From Chitinophagales bacterium (GTDB lineage: Bacteria; Bacteroidota; Bacteroidia; Chitinophagales; CAIOSU01): a DNA stretch of 35,488 bases. Positions 1 to 6,370 of this stretch are shown piece by piece. A program made the position numbers and the translations under genes. The notes under the pieces were generated by a model. That model was not told where the DNA came from, did not search any database, and worked only from the letters and a program-made list of their open reading frames with translations. Every line of letters begins with the position of its first letter. The first letter of the stretch is position 1. The stretch is from positions 1 to 35,488 of the forward strand of contig JBBDNB010000013.1 in assembly GCA_040877935.1 (NCBI GenBank), in the 5' to 3' direction.

Positions 1-217
1 AAACAACTTTTGATGAAAATTATTCAAAAAATATTTGCTTTTAAGCACAGTTCATCCAGAGTGGAGCGCAGCGGAACGAAGGATCTGGTGGGATAAAGCA
101 CAGGACTTGATTCAATGAACCTTAAACATAGCCAATTCCAGCCCGGCTGTTACAAGATGTAATATTGAAAGGGAGGGATGTCGTTGTATTGTTCGTATAT
201 TTATAAAAATACACAAC
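1..217. other. Intergenic leader of the accessory region
   Basis: I see no gene here. A GC-rich stretch at about 59-86 (GTGGAGCGCAGCGGAACGAA) resembles short sequences that recur between genes in many Bacteroidota. A partial family-A repeat lies at 151-173. No clear TAnnTTTG promoter element precedes the first gene, although TATATTTA at 197-204 is one base away from it. Confidence 0.5.
151..173. repeat. Family A repeat, core only (copy A0)
   Basis: The core TACAAGATGTAATATTGAAA followed by GGG is identical to the core of the copy at 871-893. TACA-AGA-TGTA forms a short stem-loop. The long T-rich upstream part found in copies A1 to A3 is missing, so this is a fragment or a shorter version of the element. 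Confidence 0.7.
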
Positions 218-454
218 ATGGAATACTTAATGGACAGAATTACAATTGATCAGGATATTTGCAATGGCAAACCGACCATTCGCGGAAAAAGAATTACAGT
301 ACAAACTATTCTTGAGTTTCTAAGTGCAGGTGAAAGCAGGGAAGAAATCCTGAAACAATATCCATCATTAGAGCCTGAGGATATCACTGCTTGTCTAAAC
401 TTTGCAGCTGCATTAATGGAAAGGAGTTTTACCATTAAGAAAATTGTTGCATAA
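218..454 (+). CDS. DUF433-family antitoxin
   Basis: This is a 78-residue DUF433 protein, a small helix-turn-helix family usually paired with a PIN-like DUF5615 toxin. Visible hallmarks are RITIDQDICNGKPTIRGKRI near the N-terminus and a following helical part with EEILKQYPSLEPEDI, which is typical of the family. Its usual role is DNA-binding antitoxin and autorepressor; this is family knowledge, not shown here. The toxin gene starts 1 base after the stop codon, which supports co-transcription. An alternative ATG at 230 gives MDRITID, also a common family start. Family A repeat DNA lies just upstream. I am confident of the family and less certain of the start. Confidence 0.85.
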   Translation: MEYLMDRITIDQDICNGKPTIRGKRITVQTILEFLSAGESREEILKQYPSLEPEDITACLNFAAALMERSFTIKKIVA

Positions 455-455
455 A

Positions 456-797
456 ATGGCAAAATACCTGGTAGATGCTAATTTGCCCTACTACTTCAGT
501 ATGTGGAATACTACTGATTATGTACATCAGTTTGATATCAATGATGAAGCAAAGGATCATGAGATATGGAAATATGCAAAAGAAAATAATTTAACTATTA
601 TCACAAAAGACAGTGATTTTGCCGATAGGATATTATTAAAAGAACCACCGCCAAAGGTCATTCATATTCGTTTTGGCAATATGAAGATGAATGACTTTTT
701 TAATACCCTGTCGAAAGTGTGGGGAGATGTAATAAAAATCTCAGAGACCAATAAGCTTGTGAGTGTTTACATTGATAGAATAGAAGCGGTAAGTTAG
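456..797 (+). CDS. DUF5615 PIN-like toxin
   Basis: This 113-residue protein begins MAKYLVDANLPYYF. The VDANLP start and the TKDSDF motif in the middle are the acidic motifs of the DUF5615/Mut7-C-like branch of the PIN nuclease fold. Proteins of this kind are taken to be ribonuclease toxins neutralised by the DUF433 partner encoded just upstream. I chose the ATG at 456, 1 base after the antitoxin stop, over a TTG at 444 that would overlap the antitoxin; the ATG places the VDANLP strand at the usual distance from the N-terminus. A family A repeat begins only a few bases after the stop. The toxin role is inferred from family and pairing. Confidence 0.85.
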   Translation: MAKYLVDANLPYYFSMWNTTDYVHQFDINDEAKDHEIWKYAKENNLTIITKDSDFADRILLKEPPPKVIHIRFGNMKMNDFFNTLSKVWGDVIKISETNKLVSVYIDRIEAVS

Positions 798-800
798 TAC

Positions 801-917
801 CCCCAAACCCAACCTTGCCCAAACAACAAACAGACATTTTTTCTTATTTTTATTTTCATATGGAGGCGACTACAAGATGTAATATTGAAAGGGATTCACA
901 GAAGTTGCAAGCTTTGC
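801..917. repeat. Family A repeat, long copy A1
   Basis: The order of parts is: a C/A-rich start (CCAAACCC), AACAACAAACAGACATTTTT, a T-rich run, ATGGAGGCGAC, the hairpin TACA-AGA-TGTA (871-881), TTGAAAGGGATT, then AGTTGCAAGCTTTGC, which can form a second stem TTGCAA-GCT-TTGCAA. It starts 4 bases after the toxin stop. The same order recurs at 1708-1813 and 3038-3160. It fills most of the gene-free stretch 798-1157 together with D1 and A1b. Confidence 0.85.
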
Positions 918-938
918 AAACTTTGGGATGGAGGCACA

Positions 939-970
939 AGAACCGCTTTGCTAATTCTTGCGCCAGCGGG
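939..970. repeat. Family D repeat (D1)
   Basis: AACCGCTTTGCTAATTCTTG followed by CGCCAGCGGG recurs nearly unchanged at 7628-7660 and in a diverged form at 6473-6510. CCGCT and AGCGG at its ends can pair as a short stem. Confidence 0.7.
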
Positions 971-1032
971 AGCATCTACAAGATGCAATCTTGAAAGGGA
1001 TTCCCACAAGTTGCAAGCTTTGCGGGATATGG
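971..1032. repeat. Family A repeat, short copy A1b
   Basis: This copy has only the second half of the element: the perfect hairpin GCATCT-ACA-AGATGC (972-986), CTTGAAAGGGATT, then CCCACAAGTTGCAAGCTTTG and CGGGATATGG. It is the copy with the longest first stem. It is followed at 1034-1045 by GACAAACGAGTG, half of a family E inverted pair. The remaining bases to 1157 are AT-rich and show nothing I recognise. Confidence 0.8.
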
Positions 1033-1033
1033 C

Positions 1034-1045
1034 GACAAACGAGTG
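1034..1045. repeat. 12-base inverted repeat, left arm (family E half-site)
   Basis: GACAAACGAGTG is the exact reverse complement of CACTCGTTTGTC at 2986-2997. The pair brackets the antitoxin/PemK genes and the Fic gene. Related sequence occurs in the palindromes at 7527-7584 and 8353-8402. Confidence 0.6.
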
Positions 1046-1157
1046 AATGAGGCTCAAAATCTGAGTGCTGTTGTTTTGAAACTAATTTTCAAGTATTGTT
1101 ATTAAACCAAAAAGTTTTACATTTAAAAACGAGTTTTTTTAAGTAAAAAATCAAAAT

Positions 1158-1364
1158 ATGCTATCTGTAAAAGGAATATACGATGGAAAAAACATCAAAG
1201 CACTTGAGAAGCTTCCCAAAAACAAAAAATACAAAGTACTGATCACTTTTGTTGAGGAAATAGAGGATTCTGAATTAAGGGAATTCTCGGCTCAATCTGA
1301 TGCCTTTGATTTTTGGAACGATCCCAAGGAAGATATTTATCAGGATTACCTGGAAAAGAAGTAG
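1158..1364 (+). CDS. Small antitoxin of a PemK/MazF pair
   Basis: This is a 68-residue acidic protein. It opens with a short beta-rich stretch (MLSVKGIYDGKNIKALEKLP) similar to the DUF2281/AbrB-like antitoxin starts I know, and ends in a charged helical tail (DFWNDPKEDIYQDYLEKK) of the kind that occupies the toxin. The assignment rests mainly on position: the stop is 3 bases before a recognisable PemK-type toxin. Expected roles are toxin neutralisation and possibly autoregulation. No operator is evident in the AT-rich upstream bases. Family membership is moderately sure; the exact family name is not. Confidence 0.7.
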   Translation: MLSVKGIYDGKNIKALEKLPKNKKYKVLITFVEEIEDSELREFSAQSDAFDFWNDPKEDIYQDYLEKK

Positions 1365-1367
1365 ATT

Positions 1368-1694
1368 TTGAAAACCGGAGATATCATACTTGTTCCCTTT
1401 CCCTTTGCAGAACAAACAAAACGAAAATTAAGGCCTGCAGCTATCATTGCATTAACAGAAGACAAATACAAAGACATAATTGTATCGGCAATTAGTTCTG
1501 TTGTTCCTCAAAAACTCAGTAAAAATGAAATTCAGATAAAACCTTCAACAATCAATAAGCTTAGGACAATTTCAGTATTAAAAGTTGATAGGATCGTTAC
1601 CATCAAGAAGCAAGACATGATTGCTAAACTTGGTAAGCTAAACAAAACTGAACTTTCACTTTTTAAAGACAAATTCAAAAAGCTGGTTGATTAA
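1368..1694 (+). CDS. PemK/MazF-family mRNA interferase toxin
   Basis: This 108-residue protein starts at TTG, 3 bases after the antitoxin stop, and begins MKTGDIILVPFPFAEQTKRK followed by LRPAAII. The GDIILVPFPF...RPA pattern is the signature of the PemK/MazF (CcdB-like) barrel, which cleaves RNA. The C-terminal helix (KLGKLNKTELSLFKDKFKKL) is intact and gives full family length, unlike the related gene at 30294. No in-frame ATG would keep the conserved first strand, so TTG is the likely start. Family A repeat A2 follows 14 bases after the stop. Confidence 0.88.
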   Translation: MKTGDIILVPFPFAEQTKRKLRPAAIIALTEDKYKDIIVSAISSVVPQKLSKNEIQIKPSTINKLRTISVLKVDRIVTIKKQDMIAKLGKLNKTELSLFKDKFKKLVD

Positions 1695-1707
1695 ATATGA
1701 AAAATAT

Positions 1708-1813
1708 GCCTTCTTCTACCAAACCCAATCAAGCCCAAACAACAAACAGCCATTTTTTCTTATTTTTATTTTCATATGGAGGCGACTACACAATTTAATC
1801 TTGAAAGGGTGCA
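1708..1813. repeat. Family A repeat, long copy A2
   Basis: It has the same order of parts as A1: CTTCTACCAAACCCAA, AACAACAAACAGCCATTTTT, a T-rich run, ATATGGAGGCGACTACA and CTTGAAAGGG. The first hairpin is degenerate here (TACACAATTTA) and the second half (AAGTTGCAAG...) is missing. The element reads through in the same frame as the Fic gene downstream, giving a false N-terminal extension. Confidence 0.8.
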
Positions 1814-1861
1814 TAAAAGTCTCTGTCTCACACCTGCCAAGCAATTGGGTCTTATCAATCT

Positions 1862-1900
1862 TATCGTGTGTCTATCGTATAAAAACGAATCATATCGTAT
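1862..1900. promoter_or_regulatory. Candidate operator: three TATCGT repeats before fic
   Basis: TATCGT occurs at 1862-1867, and TATCGTAT at 1873-1880 and 1893-1900, so starts are 11 and 20 bases apart (about one and two helical turns). The set lies just upstream of the candidate -7 element at 1918. The Fic protein has a C-terminal winged helix, so autoregulation is possible, but that is inference. Confidence 0.35.
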
Positions 1901-1917
1901 CATCCGGTAGTTTTCCA

Positions 1918-1925
1918 TATATTTG
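1918..1925 (+). promoter_or_regulatory. Candidate Bacteroidota -7 element for fic
   Basis: TATATTTG matches the phylum -7 consensus TAnnTTTG. It ends only 4 bases before the chosen ATG at 1930, so a transcript from it would be leaderless or nearly so. No clear -33 TTG element is present. Confidence 0.35.
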
Positions 1926-1929
1926 CGAT

Positions 1930-2970
1930 ATGAAAACAGAAGTGCATACATTCAAGCTCAACCTTGATTGGGAATTGATACGGCATATCAGTCAAATTGA
2001 TAGGTTTGATGCCTCATGGACAACGATAGAAAAAAAAGAAGGCCAAAGTCTTAAGCAATTAAAATCAATAGCAACTGTTCGAAGTGTGGGGGCATCCACG
2101 CGAATTGAAGGTTCGCTAATGTCTGATGAAGAAGTTGAAGTATTATTGAGGGACATCGATGTTACCAAAATTATTGATAGGGATTCACAAGAAGTTGTTG
2201 GATATTTTGAAACCATGGATTTAATATCTGGGTCTTATGATGATATAGAAATTTCTGAAAACAGTATCAAAAATCTCCACAACATATTATTAAAGTACAG
2301 TGAAAAAGATAAATGGCATAAAGGCGATTACAAACAACACAGCAACGCTGTACAAGCTAAACTTCCTGATGGTACCACGCAATTAATTTTTGAAACTACG
2401 CCACCGGGATTTCATACCCAGGATGCTATGAGACAATTGATCGATTGGTATAAACAGGACAAGGAAACGCATCCACTTGTAAAATGTGCTTTATTCGCTT
2501 ATGACTTTGTTAGTATCCATCCCTTCCAGGATGGTAATGGTAGATTGAGCAGACTTCTATCAACGCTTTTGCTAATGAAATATGGATACAAATGGATTCA
2601 ATATGTGAGCTTTGAACACGAAATTGAAAATAGAAAAACAGAATATTACAATGTTTTAAGGAGCTGTCAGGCACAACGGCCAAATGAAGATGTGACAAAA
2701 TGGGTTCGGTTTTTCTTTGATGCCTTAGCTAATATACAAGACCAATTGATGAAGAAGCTTGATAAACAAGGTATTGAAGCCAGATTAGCGCCTCGAGAGA
2801 AATCTATTATAACATTTATCGAAAATCATCCGGGCTGCAAATCAGGAGATATTGCAAAAAAACTAGGAATACCAAGCCCTACAGTGAAAAGAATATTACC
2901 TGATTTGATAGAGAAAAATTTGATAGAAAAACATGGTTCCGGGCCGGGAACGAACTATACGGTTAAATGA
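1930..2970 (+). CDS. Fic family AMP-transferase with C-terminal winged helix
   Basis: This 346-residue protein is a class II Fic enzyme. The catalytic motif HPFQDGNGRLSR lies at residues 197-208 and matches HxFx(D/E)GNGRxxR; such enzymes usually move AMP from ATP onto a protein hydroxyl. The N-terminal inhibitory motif STRIEG (residues 56-61) fits [S/T]xxxE[G/N], so the enzyme is expected to be self-inhibited. Residues 284-346 form a winged helix-turn-helix (SGDIAKKLGIPSPTVKRILP). The frame is open upstream to 1687, but that part is family A repeat DNA, so ATG 1930 is the better start. It stands alone, bracketed by 12-base inverted repeats. Target protein unknown. Confidence 0.9.
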   Translation: MKTEVHTFKLNLDWELIRHISQIDRFDASWTTIEKKEGQSLKQLKSIATVRSVGASTRIEGSLMSDEEVEVLLRDIDVTKIIDRDSQEVVGYFETMDLISGSYDDIEISENSIKNLHNILLKYSEKDKWHKGDYKQHSNAVQAKLPDGTTQLIFETTPPGFHTQDAMRQLIDWYKQDKETHPLVKCALFAYDFVSIHPFQDGNGRLSRLLSTLLLMKYGYKWIQYVSFEHEIENRKTEYYNVLRSCQAQRPNEDVTKWVRFFFDALANIQDQLMKKLDKQGIEARLAPREKSIITFIENHPGCKSGDIAKKLGIPSPTVKRILPDLIEKNLIEKHGSGPGTNYTVK

Positions 2971-2985
2971 AACGCCCTTTACTTG

Positions 2986-2997
2986 CACTCGTTTGTC
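2986..2997. repeat. 12-base inverted repeat, right arm (family E half-site)
   Basis: CACTCGTTTGTC is the perfect reverse complement of 1034-1045. It lies 15 bases after the fic stop and before repeat A3. Confidence 0.6.
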
Positions 2998-3037
2998 CCA
3001 CCATAGCTGTTGCAATAATGCGTGATCATTAAGGGCA

Positions 3038-3160
3038 GCCTTCTTCTACCAAACCCAACCAACAAACAGACATTTTTTCTTATTTTTATTTTCTTATGGA
3101 GGCGACTACAAGTTGTAATATTGAAAAGGATTTCCACAAGTTGCAAACTTTGCGGGATAT
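3038..3160. repeat. Family A repeat, long copy A3
   Basis: This is the most complete copy: CTTCTACCAAACCCAACC, CAAACAGACATTTTTTC, a T-rich run, ATGGAGGCGAC, the perfect stem TACAA-G-TTGTA (3107-3117), TTGAAAAGGATTTCC, AAGTTGCAAACTTTGCGGG (second stem GCAA-ACT-TTGC) and ATATGG. The gene-free stretch 2971-3365 also holds a short open frame at 3297-3362 (reading NLEADQLPVRLLPEKED before its stop) that could be the 3' scrap of a lost gene; I cannot name it. Confidence 0.85.
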
Positions 3161-3293
3161 GGGGGAGAGCGGACGCTCAAAGAAAACAGGGCCAGGGGGG
3201 GCATCGAAAAAAAGGAATCTCTTATAGATGAAATTCAAAAAACTTTCGGAGTCTATCTTCTATAAGCCTAAAGCACGCTACCTGAATATTAGT

Positions 3294-3301
3294 TAATTTT
3301 G
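3294..3301 (+). promoter_or_regulatory. Candidate -7 element upstream of the DUF4062 gene
   Basis: TAATTTTG fits TAnnTTTG and lies 64 bases before the ATG at 3366. No -33 element is obvious. Weak support. Confidence 0.25.
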
Positions 3302-3365
3302 TCCCGAAAATTTAGAAGCTGATCAATTGCCAGTAAGACTTTTACCTGAGAAGGAAGATTAAATT

Positions 3366-4868
3366 ATGATACGGATATTCCTGAGTAGCGTACAAAAAGA
3401 ATTTGAGCAGGAAAGGTTTAAGCTGTTTAATTGGATTACAGCAGATCCTTTCCTCGGTAAATTTTTTGAGGTGTTTCTATTTGAGAAACTTCCGGCTTTA
3501 GACAATACTCCGCAACATGTGTTTTTAGATGAAATTGGACAGTGTGAGATTTATTTAGGTATTCTTGGAAAAGAATATGGCTTTGTAGGTAAAAAAGGCA
3601 TTTCTGTTACCGAGGAAGAATTTAATGAAGCTTCCCGTTTGCACAAACAGCGATTCATTTTTATTTCGGATCACCCCAACAATGAGCGGGATAAAGAACA
3701 AGTGTCCTTTATTCAAAAGGCGCAAACTTTTTTGGTTAGGCGCAAATTTTCGGGCTATGAAGATCTAAAGTCCTTGATTTATGCTTCGCTTGTAAGGTTC
3801 TTAGAAGAAACGGGGCGCATACAAACTACACCATTTGATTCATCTATTTCCCACCAGGCAGATTATTCATCCATCAATCCTGACAAAGTAGCTGATTTTG
3901 TAAAATTAGCTCGTTCAAAAAGAGGTTTTAAACTGCAAGCTACCGCTCCTTTTCAAGAAGTGTTAGCCCATTTAAACTTGATAAAGAATGACAAACCCAA
4001 TAATGCCGCTATATTACTTTTCGGGTATGAACCAGCTCGGGTTTTTCCCAGCGCAGAAGTGCGCTGTGAGTATCATTTAGGCACTGAACGTACAAAGCCA
4101 ATCGAATCTTATAAAGTCTTCACAGGTACCGTTTTTGAACTGGTTGATCAGGCTGAAGACTTCATTTTATCGAAGCTAGATTATCAGGTAGAAACCCGAG
4201 CAGAAAGCACTTCCATTCCGGGTAAGTATGAAATTCCGAGAGAAGTAATTGCAGAAGCGATTGTGAATGCTGTAGCACACCGAGACTACACCAACAATGG
4301 TAGTATTCAGGTCATGCTTTTTAAAGATCGACTTGAAATTAGAAATCCGGGGCATCTTCCCTTAGGATGGTCAGTAGATAAACTCAAAGAGTTGCACACC
4401 TCCATACCAAGAAACATACTTCTTGCCGAGCCCATGTATCAAGCCGGCTACATAGAAAGGTTGGGTACCGGAACATCGGACATGGTTTCTATTGCAAACA
4501 AAGCCGGTTTGGTTGACCCGGTCTTTGTTCAAGAAGATACCTTTAATGTTACTATTTACCGTCCGGGCTATGGTCTTTCCGACCAAGTACACACTAAACA
4601 CCGGCCAAGTACCGATGAAGTACCGCAGGAGTTCCGTAGTAGTACCGTAGAAGTAAAAAATTTATTAAAAGTTTTGCATGGAGAAATGAGTAGGAAGGAC
4701 ATACAAAAGGCATTGCAGCTAAAACATGAAGGGAATTTTAGAGAAAACTATTTAGAACCAGCCTTGGTTCAAGGATTGATACAAATGAAATATTCAAATA
4801 GTCCAAATCATCCAAAACAAAGATATCTTCTAACCAAAAAAGGAATTGAAGTATTGAACAATATGTAA
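3366..4868 (+). CDS. DUF4062 plus RecG-like/Schlafen-type ATPase-domain protein
   Basis: This is a 500-residue two-part protein. Residues 1-155 are DUF4062, opening MIRIFLSSVQKEFEQER with CEIYLGILGKEYGF and EEEFNEAS further on; this domain has a TIR-like look (inference). The middle (175-275) resembles the linker that normally follows an AlbA_2 domain, but no AlbA_2 domain is evident. Residues 285-400 are a GHKL-type ATPase domain of the RecG-related transcriptional-regulator group: N-box EAIVNAVAHRDY (297-308), IRNPGHLP (325-332) and RLGTGT (365-370). Residues 420-500 form a winged helix. Proteins like this are often annotated as helicase-related regulators, yet there are no helicase motifs. 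A defence role is possible but unproven. A broken DprA-like frame abuts the stop. Confidence 0.8.
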   Translation: MIRIFLSSVQKEFEQERFKLFNWITADPFLGKFFEVFLFEKLPALDNTPQHVFLDEIGQCEIYLGILGKEYGFVGKKGISVTEEEFNEASRLHKQRFIFISDHPNNERDKEQVSFIQKAQTFLVRRKFSGYEDLKSLIYASLVRFLEETGRIQTTPFDSSISHQADYSSINPDKVADFVKLARSKRGFKLQATAPFQEVLAHLNLIKNDKPNNAAILLFGYEPARVFPSAEVRCEYHLGTERTKPIESYKVFTGTVFELVDQAEDFILSKLDYQVETRAESTSIPGKYEIPREVIAEAIVNAVAHRDYTNNGSIQVMLFKDRLEIRNPGHLPLGWSVDKLKELHTSIPRNILLAEPMYQAGYIERLGTGTSDMVSIANKAGLVDPVFVQEDTFNVTIYRPGYGLSDQVHTKHRPSTDEVPQEFRSSTVEVKNLLKVLHGEMSRKDIQKALQLKHEGNFRENYLEPALVQGLIQMKYSNSPNHPKQRYLLTKKGIEVLNNM

Positions 4869-5009
4869 ATGGAATACTTTGGCAATAAAGACCTATTAAA
4901 ACATTACAAAGCAAGCTTTTTCAGCTCTGGAAAATGCACTACTGGTAAGAATTTGCAGTCCTTCGAACCTATAGCAAAAGTCCGACCACTAATAGGCAAG
5001 CCGCAGTAA
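4869..5009 (+). pseudogene. Truncated DprA-like (SLOG-type) protein fragment
   Basis: The ATG abuts the stop of the DUF4062 gene. The 46-codon frame starts MEYFGNKDLLKHYKASFFSS, with a GKC soon after. From memory this resembles the N-terminus of a DprA-like family in Bacteroidota that starts with YFG, LL, then AFLCSRKCP and continues for well over 150 residues. Here the family resemblance fades by about codon 35, and the last 11 codons are read from repeat B1 (4980-5055), which supplies the stop. I read it as a 5' fragment cut by the repeat. The alternative is a chance short frame. Family recognition is from memory and not certain. Confidence 0.4.
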
Positions 5010-5055
5010 AACCCCTGAATTTTGTATTTTAGATAAATGTCTGGAAAGAATAAAG
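4980..5055. repeat. Family B repeat (B1)
   Basis: GTCCGACCACTAATAGGCAA, GCCGCA, then AAAACCCCTGAATTTTGTAT and TTTAGATAAATGTCTG are shared with 7453-7515 and, in the second half only, with 6371-6419. The near-identity of separate copies shows recent spread or exchange. Gene-free stretch 4869-5183 otherwise holds the DprA-like fragment and repeat A4. Confidence 0.8.
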
Positions 5056-5089
5056 TTTTATGGTTTTACTGAAATGCTAGGTATAGTTG

Positions 5090-5153
5090 GGCATCCACAA
5101 GATGTGTTTTGAAAGGGATTCCCACAAGTTGCAAGCTTTCGGGATATGGGGGG
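5090..5153. repeat. Family A repeat, short copy A4
   Basis: This short form has the hairpin CACA-AGA-TGTG (5096-5106), TTTTGAAAGGGATTCCC, ACAAGTTGCAAGCTT and CGGGATATGG. Relative to TACA-AGA-TGTA, both stem partners have changed (T:A to C:G), so the pairing is kept. It precedes the MORN lipoprotein gene by about 30 bases. Confidence 0.8.
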
Positions 5154-5183
5154 GGTATTTTTATCAATTTATCTTGTTAAATA

Positions 5184-5804
5184 ATGAATCTTATTAAAAT
5201 AATAATATTGTTAAGCATGGTTTTTCAATCCTGTCTTAATAAGCCTCAAGATAATCTTGTATTAAATATTACTGTTGATACTGATTCTACAATTGATTAT
5301 GAAGTATTCATAACAGAACACAAGAAAAAATTAGACAGTATACAGGATTCAGGAATACACACAATCTATTTATACAATTCTAAAAATGACTTTACTGGAA
5401 GTATTCAATTTTTAGATAATGATTCAATGTATTACATTGGGTATTACACAAGTGGTGAAAAATGGGTCGAAGGTGAGTTGAGCGATTATAAAATGCACGG
5501 TAAATGGAGTGAATATTTTAAAACAGGAAACTTGAAAACTTTATCTAAATTTAAATACGACACAATTATTGGAGATTTAATTGCATACCATGAAAATGGT
5601 ACAATTTTTTATAAAACCAGTTATGAAAATGGAGTTGAGGATGGTATAATAATTGGTTACCATTACAATGGAAAAATATCTTTCTCAGGGCAGAAAAAAA
5701 AAGGAACAAAGGTAGGTGAGTGGAAAATATGGACAGAATCTGGTGAATTAATTAAAGTAGAGCATTTTAATAATGGAGAACTGGTGAAAGTAGAGGAGTA
5801 TTGA
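5184..5804 (+). CDS. MORN-repeat (YwqK-like) lipoprotein
   Basis: This 206-residue protein has a lipoprotein signal peptide: residues 1-16 are hydrophobic, with lipobox FQSC and acylated Cys17. From about residue 85 there are successive MORN_2-type repeats, seen as spaced G-x-W/Y patterns (WVEGELSDYKMHGKWSEY, AYHENGTIFYKTSYENG, VGEWKIWTESGEL). Such proteins are often labelled YwqK-type antitoxin components, but the function of stand-alone lipoproteins is unknown. No toxin partner is adjacent. The gene is far more AT-rich than the housekeeping genes, which suggests transfer. It lies between repeat A4 and repeat C1, which begins 5 bases after the stop. It probably sits at the inner face of the outer membrane or the cell surface. 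Confidence 0.8.
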   Translation: MNLIKIIILLSMVFQSCLNKPQDNLVLNITVDTDSTIDYEVFITEHKKKLDSIQDSGIHTIYLYNSKNDFTGSIQFLDNDSMYYIGYYTSGEKWVEGELSDYKMHGKWSEYFKTGNLKTLSKFKYDTIIGDLIAYHENGTIFYKTSYENGVEDGIIIGYHYNGKISFSGQKKKGTKVGEWKIWTESGELIKVEHFNNGELVKVEEY

Positions 5805-5808
5805 TACT

Positions 5809-5930
5809 CCCCCCGTTTCCGTCATGCTCTACATGGTGGAATGGTTAAGTAAGCCCTCGGGAAGCAATGGTAAGACCAGTGCGGCATTCGAGAAGAATGG
5901 AGAAGACATCTATTTTAACCAGCACGGGCA
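5809..5930. repeat. Family C repeat (C1)
   Basis: About 120 bases match 7300-7421 with four substitutions and a one-base length change. It contains an imperfect hairpin at 5817-5841 (TTCCGTCATGC, loop, ACATGGTGGAA). A frame reading SKPSGSNGKTSAAFEKNGED is open in both copies, so it may derive from the 3' end of a gene that I do not recognise. Confidence 0.8.
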
Positions 5931-6018
5931 TAACCTGTTAGCAAGGCGAATACCCGTCCGGCTGCTGTTACAAGTAGCCTACTCTTCATTTTTTCCATTG
6001 CTGAAAAAACGAAGCAAA

Positions 6019-6065
6019 CCCGCCTGAATATTTCAGTACGGGCAAGCATGCCTGCTGAAAGCAGG
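6019..6065. repeat. Pair of perfect stem-loops
   Basis: The first, 6019-6042, has CCCG/CGGG outer arms and CTGAA-TAT-TTCAG inside. The second, 6051-6065, is CCTGCT-GAA-AGCAGG. There is no U-run on either side, so these are not typical terminators. They look like part of a composite intergenic repeat lying in the opposite sense to the genes. Confidence 0.55.
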
Positions 6066-6072
6066 AAAATCT

Positions 6073-6176
6073 AGGCTGTCTAAAATTCAACTAAATTCTT
6101 TGCTCAGTAGCTAAATTTCAGAAACTCGCCATTAAAAACTTATAAATTAGTAACTCTCGTTTGGCTCAAACAGCCT
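6073..6176. mobile_element. 104-base MITE-like element with 7-base terminal inverted repeats
   Basis: AGGCTGT at 6073-6079 is inverted as ACAGCCT at 6170-6176. The inside is AT-rich and has no frame. The sequence resembles an intergenic repeat that I recall as common in Bacteroidota. No clear target-site duplication is visible. Confidence 0.4.
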
Positions 6177-6276
6177 GAAATTTCACACTACTTTCACTTC
6201 GAATTTTAAGCTGAATTTTCGAATAGCCCTTAAATGATGACAAAGTAGTTTTATAAAAGCCCACTCAAAGCCGTCA

Positions 6277-6294
6277 TTCCCCTGAAAAGGGGAA
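6277..6294. repeat. Perfect hairpin TTCCCC/GGGGAA
   Basis: TTCCCC-TGAAAA-GGGGAA is a 6-base stem with a 6-base loop. No T-run follows on the + strand, so a terminator role is weakly supported. Confidence 0.4.
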
Positions 6295-6370
6295 TCTCCC
6301 TTGATTGAGCAGTGCTGTGGCTTTCTTTTTCTCTTTGGCACAAGACCAACATTCAGGAAGTACTTACCGC

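Noticed and set aside
798-1157. Classic integron attC sites in the spacers
   Set aside because: I could not find paired RYYYAAC and GTTRRRY boxes at the hairpin ends; the spacers have a different structure.
1687-1929. An 81-residue N-terminal extension of Fic
   Set aside because: It is translated from repeat A2 (the same residues FFLIFIF-WRRL appear from repeat A3), so ATG 1930 is the real start.
3022-3231. A 69-codon + strand frame
   Set aside because: It lies wholly in repeat A3 and repeat-like DNA; no protein features.
151-5153. Family A cores as a CRISPR array (hairpin followed by TTGAAAG looks like a repeat handle)
   Set aside because: Copies are hundreds to thousands of bases apart, with genes between them; there are no regular 30-40-base spacers and no cas gene.
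5824-6027. A 67-codon + strand frame
   Set aside because: It begins in repeat C1 and runs into hairpin repeats; treated as repeat-derived, perhaps the tail of a lost gene.
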